NCBI GenBank assembly: GCA_036733305.1 | Contig: DAINAT010000100.1 | Coordinates: forward strand, 1-13,844 | DNA: 13,844 nt | Reading direction: 5' to 3' | Source: UBA7672 sp036733305 | Lineage (GTDB): Bacteria > Pseudomonadota > Alphaproteobacteria > Caulobacterales > Hyphomonadaceae | Part shown: positions 6,843 to 13,844 of the stretch, one piece after another | Position numbering within the stretch: the stretch's first letter is position 1 | Layout: every line of letters begins with the position of its first letter | The notes under the pieces: generated by a model | Told to the model about the DNA's origin: nothing | The model's input: only the letters and a program-made list of their open reading frames with translations | Databases searched by the model: none | Program-made: the position numbers and the translations under genes

Positions 6843-8174
6843 CTACGCTCCCCGATTGTCGAGGCAGCGCTTGATAGCGGCTTCGAGGGTCATTTCCTCC
6901 GAAGTGCCAGCCTTGCGATTGCGATACTCGACAACGCCAGCCTTCACGCCTTTCGGACCGACCACGATCAATTCCGGCACGCCGATCAGTTCCATCGTCG
7001 AGAACTTCGCGCCCGGACGTTCACCCGTGTCGTCGTAGAGCGTGTCGATGCCGGCATTCATCAGTTGCGAGTAAGCGCTCTCGCAGACCTTGGTGACGTC
7101 TACATCGTCGCTGCGAAGGCTGACGACTGCCGTTTCGAAGGGGGCCACTGCACGCGGCCAGATAACGCCCTTGTCGTCGTGGCCGGCCTCGATGATGGCG
7201 CCGAGCAGGCGCGACACGCCAATGCCGTATGACCCCATCTCCGCCGGAATGGTCTTGCCATCGGCCGTCGCGATTTCGGCCTTCATCGGCGCGGAGTACT
7301 TGGTGCCGAAGTAGAAGATATGGCCAACCTCAATGCCGCGGGCAGACAGGCGACGCTCGGCTGGAACTTCGCTTTCAAAGCGGGCCTGGTCGTGCATTTC
7401 CTCGGTGGCTGCATACAACTTCGTGCGCTTTTCCACTTCAGGAAGCAGATCCTGCCAGAAGTTGAGATCAGCGCCCGGAGGCGGCATGTCGACCAGCGCG
7501 CTGTCGCAGAACACGGCGCTCTCGCCGGTTTCCGCCAGCACGATGAACTCGTGACTCAGGTCGCCACCGATCGGACCGGTATCGGCGCGCATCGGCACAG
7601 CCTTGAGGCCCATGCGGCTGAACGTGTTCAGGTAAGCGCAGAACATCCGGTAGTAGGATTGCTTGGCGTCCTCAGCGGTCGCGTCGAACGAGTACGCGTC
7701 CTTCATCAGGAATTCGCGGCCACGCATCACGCCGAAACGCGGACGCACTTCGTCGCGGAACTTCCACTGAATGTGGTAGAGATTGATCGGCAGCTGTTTG
7801 TACGAGCGAACGTAAGTACGGAAGATATCCGTGATCATCTCCTCGTTCGTCGGACCGTAGAGCATCTCGCGCTCATGGCGGTCGAGGATGCGCAGCATCT
7901 CTTTGCCATAGGCGTCGTAGCGGCCGGACTCTTTCCAGAGATCAGCCGACTGGATCGTCGGCATCAGCAGCTCAATAGCGCCTGCCCGCTCCTGTTCTTC
8001 GCGGACGATCTTCTCAATCTTGTGAAGCACGCGCATGCCGAGCGGCAGCCAGGAATAAATCCCCGCTCCGTTCTGCTTGATCATGCCGGCACGCAGCATC
8101 AGCTGGTGCGAAACGATCTGCGCATCGGCAGGGGCTTCCTTGAGAACAGGCAGGAAATATCGAGACAGACGCAT
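6843..8174 (-). CDS. proS: Prolyl-tRNA synthetase, short form without insertion editing domain
   Basis: ProS is a class II synthetase that charges tRNA(Pro). The 443-residue protein starts MRLSRYFLPVLKEAP, the usual bacterial start. Motif 1 lies around 44-73 (LPLGMRVLHKIE to MPTIQ), TNEE at 109-112, motif 2 at 138-160 (FRDEVRPRFGVMRGREFLMKDAY) and motif 3 at 315-326 (SYGIGVSRLLGA). The anticodon-binding domain fills about 345-440, with DDTGERPGAKFSTMELIGVP. The E. coli enzyme (572 residues) carries a roughly 180-residue editing insertion between motifs 2 and 3; here the chain goes from motif 2 to motif 3 through TGPIGGDLSHEF and GIEVGHIFYFGTKYS without it. This is the usual alphaproteobacterial form, so Ala-tRNA(Pro) would need a free-standing editing protein. 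AGGG lies 7 nt before the ATG. Confidence 0.98.
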   Translation of the reverse strand: MRLSRYFLPVLKEAPADAQIVSHQLMLRAGMIKQNGAGIYSWLPLGMRVLHKIEKIVREEQERAGAIELLMPTIQSADLWKESGRYDAYGKEMLRILDRHEREMLYGPTNEEMITDIFRTYVRSYKQLPINLYHIQWKFRDEVRPRFGVMRGREFLMKDAYSFDATAEDAKQSYYRMFCAYLNTFSRMGLKAVPMRADTGPIGGDLSHEFIVLAETGESAVFCDSALVDMPPPGADLNFWQDLLPEVEKRTKLYAATEEMHDQARFESEVPAERRLSARGIEVGHIFYFGTKYSAPMKAEIATADGKTIPAEMGSYGIGVSRLLGAIIEAGHDDKGVIWPRAVAPFETAVVSLRSDDVDVTKVCESAYSQLMNAGIDTLYDDTGERPGAKFSTMELIGVPELIVVGPKGVKAGVVEYRNRKAGTSEEMTLEAAIKRCLDNRGA

Positions 8175-8267
8175 AAAAAGGCCCTGGAACGGGTGCAGAC
8201 GGGACTCAGGCTGATAGCCGCCCAGACGTGCCCGTGCAATGAGGCCGGACTGGGGCCTGAAAGCCGC
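8175..8267. other. 93-bp intergenic region between the DUF1467 gene and proS
   Basis: This is the widest gap between nuoM and proS and the likeliest place for a proS promoter or a break in the transcript. On the minus strand a weak hairpin (AGGCC, seven-base loop, GGCCT, about 8231-8248) follows the DUF1467 stop, without a T-tract. Farther on, TTGCAC, 17 bp, TATCAG is a poor promoter candidate. I see no convincing regulatory element or small gene. Confidence 0.4.
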
Positions 8268-8519
8268 CTAAGTCTTTGGAATCATGAAATCCAGCCAGTG
8301 CATATGCAGCGTCAGCCAGATGAGGAAAGTGCAAAGCACCGCGCCGACCGTGGGGACAATGAACTTCCAGCGCCAGCTGATCGTCACCGGCGCTGCCCGC
8401 TCCGTACCCGGAACTACGTTGTCCGACTCGTGCTGACTGCGTGTCCCGGCCGACAACATCGGCAGGAAGATCAGCCACCACGAACAGACAAACACCACGA
8501 TGGCTTCAAAAATGCCCAT
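8268..8519 (-). CDS. DUF1467 family small membrane protein
   Basis: This is an 83-residue protein with two hydrophobic segments (about 4-22 and 51-72) separated by a polar linker containing GTRSQHESDNVVPGTERAAP. The motif G(T/V)RSQ followed by a charged stretch and VVPGT, between two helices, matches DUF1467, a family I know almost only from Alphaproteobacteria and with no assigned function. The first segment is rich in Trp and Phe (SWWLIFLP). The start lies 11 nt after the mce stop, and AGGG overlapping that stop may serve as ribosome-binding site. In alphaproteobacteria this gene commonly sits between mce and proS, so the context agrees. Function unknown; envelope location inferred. Confidence 0.9.
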   Translation of the reverse strand: MGIFEAIVVFVCSWWLIFLPMLSAGTRSQHESDNVVPGTERAAPVTISWRWKFIVPTVGAVLCTFLIWLTLHMHWLDFMIPKT

Positions 8520-8530
8520 GGATCGGGACC

Positions 8531-8950
8531 CTAGTGGGCGCCCTTCGGGGTTTCCATGAGTTCGATCAGCACACCGTCGGAATCCTTCGGGTGGACGAAA
8601 ATGACCAGAGTGCCGTGTGCGCCTATGCGCGGCTCACCCAGCACCTTCGCCCCTTTGGCTTCCATTTCTGCCTTGGCGGCATGGATTTCCGGCACCTCGA
8701 AGCAGACATGGTGTTGTCCACCCTTCGGGTTCTTCTCGAGGAAGTTGATAATGGGCGACTTTTCGCCGAGCGGCTCGATGATCTCGAGCTGAGTATTCGG
8801 CAGGTTGATAAAACCGACCCGCACGCCCTGAGCCGGCATATCGAACGGCTGGATGAACTCGGTCGCGCCGTACAGGGTCTTGTAGGTCTCGAACGTCTTC
8901 TCGATCGACGGCACTGCAATGCCGATATGGTTGAGACGGCCAATAGTCAT
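8531..8950 (-). CDS. mce: Methylmalonyl-CoA epimerase (VOC fold)
   Basis: This enzyme interconverts (2S)- and (2R)-methylmalonyl-CoA, between propionyl-CoA carboxylase and methylmalonyl-CoA mutase. The 139 residues form two vicinal-oxygen-chelate modules. Expected metal ligands are visible: His8 in RLNHIGIAV, an acidic position in LEIIEPLGEKSPI (probably Glu56), a His in GGQHHVCFEV (80-81) and Glu130 in GVLIELMETPK. The sequences LEIIEPLGE, FLEKNPKGGQHHVCFEV and HPKDSDGVLIEL are characteristic of this epimerase rather than glyoxalase I. The start at 8950 has GGAG 7 nt upstream and lies 14 nt after the rnj stop. birA and coaX upstream supply the biotin ligation and CoA synthesis that the pathway uses. 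Confidence 0.95.
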   Translation of the reverse strand: MTIGRLNHIGIAVPSIEKTFETYKTLYGATEFIQPFDMPAQGVRVGFINLPNTQLEIIEPLGEKSPIINFLEKNPKGGQHHVCFEVPEIHAAKAEMEAKGAKVLGEPRIGAHGTLVIFVHPKDSDGVLIELMETPKGAH

Positions 8951-8964
8951 TGCATCACTCCGGA

Positions 8965-10626
8965 CTAGACCCTGTGTATCGTGACATCGATGAGCGGGCG
9001 TTTGCCAAATTGGTTCTCCGCCGCTCGACGTACGGCTCTCACCAGCGCCTTCTCGATTTTCTCGTCGTCGCCAAAATCGCCGCGCTTCAGGTTAGCGAGG
9101 GCCGCCTCGGCAGCATCGTCGATAGACTCCATGGATTCATCCGCCGGCCGGCCATCGGGTTCGGAGAAGCCACGACCGACAATGATCGGACCGTCTTCCA
9201 CCTTGCCCTTGGCGATGACGACGCTGACGGTGAGGTGGCCGTTGTAGGCGATCTTGCGACGCTCCCACATACCGCCGGCCTTGTCCGACGTCAGCACCTC
9301 ACCATCGACATGCAGACGTCCGACAGGAACTTCGTCGATCAGCTCAACCGGACCGGGTGCTAGCTTGATGATGTGACCATTGTCCGGTGCGATGGCTTCA
9401 GGAACCTGTAGCGACTTCGCAAAGCGTGCGTGTTCCATGATATGTCGACGCTCGCCATGCACCGGCACTGCGATCTGCGGACGCGCCCACATGTACATAC
9501 GGCGGAGCTCGTCCCGGCACGGATGGCCTGAAACATGGATGTCGAACTGGCGCGCGGTAACGAGCTTGATGTTGCGCTCTGCCAGCGTGTTCTGGATTTC
9601 GCCAATCGCGCGCTCATTGCCGGGAATGACGCGCGACGAGAAGATAACGGTGTCGTCTTCGCCAAGCTTTACCGACGGATGATCCCCACGCGCGATGCGT
9701 GCGAGCGCCGCGTTGGGTTCACCCTGGCTGCCGGTGCAAAGATAGAGCACATGCTGCGCAGGCAGATCAGCAGCGTCTTCGGGATCGATGAACTGGAAGC
9801 CTTTGAGCAGGCCGACAGACTGCGCTGCAGCCACGATGCGCAACATCGAGCGACCTACGAGGCAGACCGAACGATCATTCGCGCGCGCGGCTTCGCAGCA
9901 TGACTGCAGGCGCGCGACGTTGGACGCAAACGAGGTGATAGCAACCTTGCCGGTCTGCTCCGCGACAGCTCGCTTCAGCGCTTCACGCGCCATACCTTCC
10001 GAACCAGCCTCGCCCTCCTCGAACACGTTGGTCGAGTCACAGACAATCGCGAGAATCCCTTCGCGACCAAGCTGTTCGATCTTCGCCTGATCAAAGTCCT
10101 CACCGATGATCGGATCGGGATCGATTTTCCAGTCGCCCGTGTGAAGGATCAGACCAAGCGGCGTGCGGATGGCCAGGCCGTTCGGTTCAGGAATCGAGTG
10201 CGTGAGCGTGACCAGTTCAACTTCGAACGGACCGAACTGACGCGTCTCCTGAAGCTGCATCACGCGAAGTTCGGCCTGCCCTTCAAGGCCACGCTCCCGC
10301 AGCTTCTCAGCCACGAGATAGGCGGTGAACGGCGTCGCATAGATCGGCGCGCGCAGACGCGGCCACAGCCAACCGATGGCGCCGATATGGTCCTCGTGCG
10401 CATGCGTGAGGATGATCGCCTCGATCTGGTCGGCAAAGCTTTCCAGATAAACCGGGTCCGGCATGATGAGATCGACGCCCGGCGTCGAGTCATCGCCAAA
10501 GGTCACGCCGACATCAACAATGATCCAGCGCCGGTCATCCGGCGGACCATAGCCGTACGCGTTCAGGTTCATCCCGATTTCACGGCAGCCGCCGAGGGGC
10601 GCGAAGATAAGTTCCGCGTCCTTCAT
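8965..10626 (-). CDS. rnj: Ribonuclease J (beta-CASP metallo-beta-lactamase RNase)
   Basis: RNase J acts in RNA maturation and decay as a 5'-3' exonuclease and endonuclease. The 553-residue protein has the zinc motif THAHEDHIGAIG (H75, H77, D79, H80), His143 in LTHSIPEPNG and the aspartate of LHTGDWKID (D165). The beta-CASP domain follows, with CDSTNVFEEGEAGSE, TSFASNVARLQS, CTGSQGEPNAALARI, VIPGNE and HVSGHPCRDEL (364-374), then PVHGERRH (388-395). A C-terminal domain (about 455-553) resembles the RNase J C-terminal domain. The motif SGHPC has Pro where many homologues have Ala. The start ATG overlaps the coaX stop as ATGA, suggesting coupled translation. Alphaproteobacteria often carry RNase J together with RNase E; an rne gene is not in the window. 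Confidence 0.97.
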   Translation of the reverse strand: MKDAELIFAPLGGCREIGMNLNAYGYGPPDDRRWIIVDVGVTFGDDSTPGVDLIMPDPVYLESFADQIEAIILTHAHEDHIGAIGWLWPRLRAPIYATPFTAYLVAEKLRERGLEGQAELRVMQLQETRQFGPFEVELVTLTHSIPEPNGLAIRTPLGLILHTGDWKIDPDPIIGEDFDQAKIEQLGREGILAIVCDSTNVFEEGEAGSEGMAREALKRAVAEQTGKVAITSFASNVARLQSCCEAARANDRSVCLVGRSMLRIVAAAQSVGLLKGFQFIDPEDAADLPAQHVLYLCTGSQGEPNAALARIARGDHPSVKLGEDDTVIFSSRVIPGNERAIGEIQNTLAERNIKLVTARQFDIHVSGHPCRDELRRMYMWARPQIAVPVHGERRHIMEHARFAKSLQVPEAIAPDNGHIIKLAPGPVELIDEVPVGRLHVDGEVLTSDKAGGMWERRKIAYNGHLTVSVVIAKGKVEDGPIIVGRGFSEPDGRPADESMESIDDAAEAALANLKRGDFGDDEKIEKALVRAVRRAAENQFGKRPLIDVTIHRV

Positions 10627-11414
10627 TTCAGCTCTTTGGCCGCATTGGCGACATTGCGATCATAAAGAATCCGCAGACCCTTGATCGTGATGTCGCTGTC
10701 GAAATGGTCGATATTGCGCGCCGCACCCTCGAAAAGGGAGGCGACGCCGCCGGTCGCTATGACTTTCATGGGTTGGCCGTACTCGTCTTTGATGCGTTCG
10801 ACCAGCCCATCGATCAGGTCGATATAGCCCCAGAACACGCCGGACTGCATGGCGGTGACCGTATCCTTGCCGATAACCCGGCCCGGATTCTGGATAGCGA
10901 CGCGCGGCAGCTTGGCGGCCGCCTCGTGCAGCGCTTTCATCGAAAGGTTGATGCCCGGTGCGATAATGCCGCCCTCGAACGACCCATCCGCGCCCACAAT
11001 ATCGAAGGTGGTGGCGGTGCCGCTGTCGATCATGATCAGCGGGAAACCTGGGTAAGCGTCGTGAGCGCCCACAGCGTTCACAAGACGGTCTGCGCCAACT
11101 TCGCTGGGTTTGGGAATGTTCACTTTCACGCCCAACTCAACGTTCTCGCCAACAACAAATGGCTCCACGTTGAGATAGCGCCGCGCAAGGTTGCGCTGGT
11201 TGAAAAGCGACTGCGGCACAACCGTCGATATGATGCAATCGTCGATCTGGGACAGCTTGAGTCCGCTCAGCTCCATCAAGGTCGATAGCCAGACAGCATA
11301 GTCGTCGGCCGTCTTCGTCATGTCGGTTGCCGAGCGCCATTGTGCTCGCCATTCGTTGCCGTCATGGACGGCAAACAGCGTGTTGGTGTTGCCCGTGTCG
11401 ATTGCCAGCAGCAT
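10623..11414 (-). CDS. coaX: Type III pantothenate kinase
   Basis: CoaX phosphorylates pantothenate, the first committed step of CoA synthesis, and needs a monovalent cation; unlike CoaA it is insensitive to CoA feedback. The 263-residue acetate/sugar-kinase fold protein shows MLLAIDTGNTNT (1-12), the catalytic GADRLVNA (107-114), IDSGTATTFD (129-138), GGIIAPG (148-154) and TGGVA (221-225). The start is placed at 11414 rather than the in-frame ATG at 11426, because GGAG (11424-11421) stands 6 nt before it and family members begin MLLAIDxGNTN. The gene starts 23 nt after the birA stop and its 3' end overlaps rnj as ATGA. In many bacteria coaX is found beside birA, as here. Confidence 0.97.
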   Translation of the reverse strand: MLLAIDTGNTNTLFAVHDGNEWRAQWRSATDMTKTADDYAVWLSTLMELSGLKLSQIDDCIISTVVPQSLFNQRNLARRYLNVEPFVVGENVELGVKVNIPKPSEVGADRLVNAVGAHDAYPGFPLIMIDSGTATTFDIVGADGSFEGGIIAPGINLSMKALHEAAAKLPRVAIQNPGRVIGKDTVTAMQSGVFWGYIDLIDGLVERIKDEYGQPMKVIATGGVASLFEGAARNIDHFDSDITIKGLRILYDRNVANAAKELK

Positions 11415-11437
11415 GCGCCGCTCCATAAGCCTAGAAA

Positions 11438-12190
11438 CTAGCCCAATACCGAGATTTCGCCGGCCCGAACATGAGTTTCTGAGCCATCGGCAAGCTTAAG
11501 GACAAGCGCGCCATCTTCGGCCAGCCCCGTCATCACGCCCTCGATGCGGCCAGAAACAGGCGTTAGCTCTACTTTTGCGCCCATAAAGGCTGCGTGAGCC
11601 AGCCAGGCATCACGCGTCGGGCCAAATCCCTCGGTCAGCAGCTGGAACGCCCTCGCGCGGAAGGCGATGTCCAGCGCGCCCAGCATCTTCTGCGATGTGG
11701 CCCCTGATCCGCCCGGCAGCGCCGTCAAACACGATGTTACGCGGTCGGATCGCTCAGGCGCGACTTCGACGTTCACGCCGATGCCGGCGGCCATCCAGAG
11801 CTGGCCATGCAGATTACCTGTTTCGATCAGGATGCCCGTGACCTTTGCCGAACCAGCCAGAACGTCGTTCGGCCATTTCAGCTTCAGGGCGGAACCATCG
11901 ACACCCAGCATTCTGGCGGCATCAATAACGGCTAGTCCGGCCGAGAAGCAGGCCAGAGCCGCCTCCTGAAGCGTGCCAGGCCAGGGCAACAACGCGGTCG
12001 CGAACAGATTGCCCTTCGGGGACGACCATTGACGGCCAAGACGTCCCCTGCCCGCCGTCTGTTGTTCGGTTACAAGCCAGCACGGGCCTATGTCACCGCT
12101 CGAAGCACGACGACGCGCTTCCTCGTTCGTGGAGTCAATTTCGTCGAACCGGACGACCGGCCAGGCGCTCGAGAAGGTTTCGAGCTTCAT
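11438..12190 (-). CDS. birA: Biotin-[acetyl-CoA-carboxylase] ligase without DNA-binding domain
   Basis: The enzyme makes biotinyl-AMP and attaches biotin to carrier lysines of biotin-dependent carboxylases. The 250 residues contain DSTNEEA (19-25), the adenylate-binding loop GRGRLGRQWSSPKGNLF (47-63), KWPNDVL (105-111), KVTGILIE (116-123) and AGIGVNV (135-141), with a short C-terminal SH3-like domain (about 205-250). The E. coli enzyme has an N-terminal helix-turn-helix repressor domain of about 60 residues; this protein begins directly with the ligase domain, so it is monofunctional and should not repress biotin genes itself. It starts 5 nt after the nuoN stop, with TGAGG overlapping that stop as ribosome-binding site, so it probably depends on nuo transcription. 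Confidence 0.97.
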   Translation of the reverse strand: MKLETFSSAWPVVRFDEIDSTNEEARRRASSGDIGPCWLVTEQQTAGRGRLGRQWSSPKGNLFATALLPWPGTLQEAALACFSAGLAVIDAARMLGVDGSALKLKWPNDVLAGSAKVTGILIETGNLHGQLWMAAGIGVNVEVAPERSDRVTSCLTALPGGSGATSQKMLGALDIAFRARAFQLLTEGFGPTRDAWLAHAAFMGAKVELTPVSGRIEGVMTGLAEDGALVLKLADGSETHVRAGEISVLG

Positions 12191-12195
12191 CAGCC

Positions 12196-13647
12196 TCAGC
12201 CGCCCGAAGCGCGGGCAGCCGTCTCCAGCAGCATCTGGATGGTGATTGTCAGCACCGGGAACATCAGGATCGCCGTGACAAACACGATGATGCCAACGCT
12301 GGCGTCCGTCTTGTCGAGCGCTTCACCCGGCGGTTTGATGAACATCGCCCAGACAAGGCGCAGGTAATACCCCAATGAAATCACGCTTGCGAGCGCGCCC
12401 ACCAGAACCAGCCACAGCAAGTCAGCGCTGATGCCGGCCTGGAAGACCTGCAACTTGCCCCAGAAGCCCGCGGCTGGCGGGATACCGGCAACAGAGAAGA
12501 TCAGAACGAGCAGGCCCAAAGCCATGCCCGGCTTCTGTTTCACGAGGCCATTCAGGTCCGATATCGAGTCGATCGCCTTGCCGCCCCGACGCAGGGCCAG
12601 AACGCCGCCGAACATGCCGAGCGTCGCGATGACGTAGAGCGTCATGTAGACAAGCACGGCTGCCGCGCCCTTCTCCGCGCCAGCAGCAATGCCGATCAGC
12701 GCGAAGCCGACGTTGGAGATCGAGGAGTAAGCGAGGATACGCTTGATGCTGTTCTGCAGAAGAGCGCCGAACGCGCCGACCAGCATCGACGCAGCAGCGA
12801 TGATCCCCAGAATCTGCTGCCAGCTGCTGATATGCGGACCAAAGGCCACGAACAGCACGTGTCCAAGCAGGCCCACCGCAGCGATCTTCGGAGCCGTCGA
12901 GAAGAACGCCACAACCGGCGCAGGGGCGCCCTCATACACGTCGGGCGTCCAGATGTGGAATGGCGCAGCCGAAGCTTTGAACGCCAGACCGCAGATTACG
13001 AACACCAGACCGAAGATCAGGCCAATCGAAACCGGCGCGGCGGCAATCACCGAATAACCCGTACCGCCGGTGAAACCATAGATCAGCGACGAGCCGTATA
13101 GCAGCAGGCCGGAGGCCAGCGCGCCGAGCACGAAGTATTTGAGGCCTGCTTCTGCCGACTTGATGCTGTCACGACGGAATGCAGCCAGGACATAGGACGA
13201 GAGACTCATGGTCTCGATGCCAACATAGAGCGTCATAAGATCGTTGGCCGACAGCATCATGCCCGCGCCGAGCGAGGCGAAAGTGATCAGCAGCGGATAT
13301 TCGTACCGCTCCATCTGCGCCGTCTTCAGGAAGCCGCCCGACATAAACAGGGCAAGCGCTGCCAGCGCATAGGTGACGCCTTTGGCAAACAACGTGAACA
13401 AGGTCACGCGATAGAGACCATCCGGAGCAATCGGGCTTGCGAAGGCGGAAATGCCATCAGCCGCGCCCGGATGCTGGAATTGGTAGAACGTCAGGACGGA
13501 TGCCGCGACGAGCGCTGCGGCCGCAAGAATGCGCAGCAGGCCCGAGATCCGGTCGCCGCCAATGGCGCCCAGAAGAAGTCCGATCAGACCGAAACCCGCA
13601 AGCGTTGCTTCGGGAACCGCGTTGTTGATGTCGGCGAGGAAATCCAT
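12196..13647 (-). CDS. nuoN: NADH-quinone oxidoreductase subunit N
   Basis: NuoN is one of the three antiporter-like, proton-pumping membrane subunits of respiratory complex I. The 483-residue protein is almost wholly hydrophobic, consistent with about 14 membrane helices. Residues expected for proton transfer are in place: Glu145 in YVGIETMSLSSYVL, Lys170 in GLKYFVLGALASG, Lys224 in GLAFKASAAPFHIWTPDVYEGAP, Lys254 in TAPKIAAVGL and Lys398 in GFWGKLQVF; LAYSSISNVGFAL (305-317) is typical of the family. AGGGA lies about 6 nt before the ATG, and the gene begins 9 nt after the nuoM stop. It ends the nuo operon, but birA follows after 5 nt, so transcription probably continues. Confidence 0.98.
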   Translation of the reverse strand: MDFLADINNAVPEATLAGFGLIGLLLGAIGGDRISGLLRILAAAALVAASVLTFYQFQHPGAADGISAFASPIAPDGLYRVTLFTLFAKGVTYALAALALFMSGGFLKTAQMERYEYPLLITFASLGAGMMLSANDLMTLYVGIETMSLSSYVLAAFRRDSIKSAEAGLKYFVLGALASGLLLYGSSLIYGFTGGTGYSVIAAAPVSIGLIFGLVFVICGLAFKASAAPFHIWTPDVYEGAPAPVVAFFSTAPKIAAVGLLGHVLFVAFGPHISSWQQILGIIAAASMLVGAFGALLQNSIKRILAYSSISNVGFALIGIAAGAEKGAAAVLVYMTLYVIATLGMFGGVLALRRGGKAIDSISDLNGLVKQKPGMALGLLVLIFSVAGIPPAAGFWGKLQVFQAGISADLLWLVLVGALASVISLGYYLRLVWAMFIKPPGEALDKTDASVGIIVFVTAILMFPVLTITIQMLLETAARASGG

Positions 13648-13656
13648 GATGCGTCC

Positions 13657-13844
13657 CTACTGTCCGATCATCCGCAGGATTTCCAACGTCGAACCCTTGG
13701 TCAGATCGAAGATCAGGCCGGGGAACACGCCGAAAGTCAGGGCCATGATGGCCAGCAATCCGAGAATGAAGAATTCGAGCGCGGTAACATCCTTGATGTC
13801 GAACAGCTTCTCGTTGGTCATCTCGCCGAACACGACACGGCGAT
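13657..13844 (-). CDS. nuoM: NADH-quinone oxidoreductase subunit M, last 61 residues (partial, runs off the right edge)
   Basis: The minus-strand frame entering at the right edge reads RRVVFGEMTNEKLFDIKDVT, then a hydrophobic stretch (LEFFILGLLAIMALTFGVFP), and ends MIGQ at a TAG (13659-13657). The RRVVFGxxTNxKL start followed by a last membrane helix ending GVFPGLIFDLT is the characteristic NuoM C-terminus. Its position directly before nuoN matches the standard nuo order. The antiporter core lies outside the window and cannot be judged. Confidence 0.95.
   Translation of the reverse strand, partial: RRVVFGEMTNEKLFDIKDVTALEFFILGLLAIMALTFGVFPGLIFDLTKGSTLEILRMIGQ

Noticed and set aside
8197..8230. 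Possible proS promoter (TTGCAC, 17 bp, TATCAG)
   Set aside because: The -35 box matches consensus at only three of six positions, too weak to annotate on its own.
8231..8248. Possible terminator after the DUF1467 gene
   Set aside because: The stem is only five pairs and no T-run follows on the minus strand.
7320..8534. 404-codon open frame on the plus strand opposite proS and the DUF1467 gene
   Set aside because: It lies antisense to two well-recognised genes and its product matches no family I know. It is rich in Arg, His and Leu, as expected of a shadow frame in GC-rich coding DNA.
11415..11426. Upstream ATG of coaX
   Set aside because: The four extra codons include the GGAG that serves the ATG at 11414, and CoaX proteins normally begin at MLLAID.
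1..13844. CRISPR arrays, tRNAs, insertion sequences, phage or defence genes
   Set aside because: I saw no regularly spaced repeats, cloverleaf genes, terminal inverted repeats or transposase-like frames; nearly all bases fall in the minus-strand genes listed.

Overview
The window is a dense, GC-rich (about 60% by eye) bacterial chromosome segment in which every credible gene lies on the minus strand. In transcription order (right to left) they are nuoM (3' end only), nuoN, birA, coaX, rnj, mce, a DUF1467 gene, proS, a lolC/E-type gene, lolD, dnaE, a SMI1/KNR4 (SUKH) family gene and rpsB (5' part only). Several traits point to Alphaproteobacteria: RNase J directly after coaX, DUF1467 between mce and proS, a prolyl-tRNA synthetase without the insertion editing domain, and one LolC/E-type permease beside lolD. 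I cannot place it below class level from sequence alone.

Right part (8268-13844): the end of the NADH dehydrogenase (complex I) operon runs into birA (biotin ligase), coaX (type III pantothenate kinase), rnj, mce (methylmalonyl-CoA epimerase) and DUF1467. Gaps are 14 nt or less, and coaX and rnj overlap by an ATGA, so this looks like one long transcription unit. BirA, CoaX and Mce all bear on biotin- and CoA-dependent propionyl/methylmalonyl-CoA metabolism.

Middle part (1286-8174): after a 93-bp gap come proS, the lol permease and lolD, again tightly packed, with a TAATG stop/start overlap between the two lol genes. A 45-bp gap containing a nested hairpin precedes dnaE, the replicative polymerase alpha subunit.

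Left part (1-1285): a SUKH-family gene starts just after the dnaE stop. It is followed by a 147-bp intergenic region with an 18-bp dyad and a good sigma70-like promoter, and then by rpsB, which starts at a TTG codon.

I found no CRISPR array, tRNA, rRNA, insertion sequence, phage gene or recognisable defence cluster, and no clear undescribed multi-gene system. Most of the window is conserved housekeeping sequence. The items most worth a second look are the lone SUKH gene between dnaE and rpsB, the dyad and promoter upstream of rpsB, the hairpin over the dnaE ribosome-binding site, the extra Pro/Ser-rich segment in the Lol permease, and the degenerate PHP motif of DnaE.
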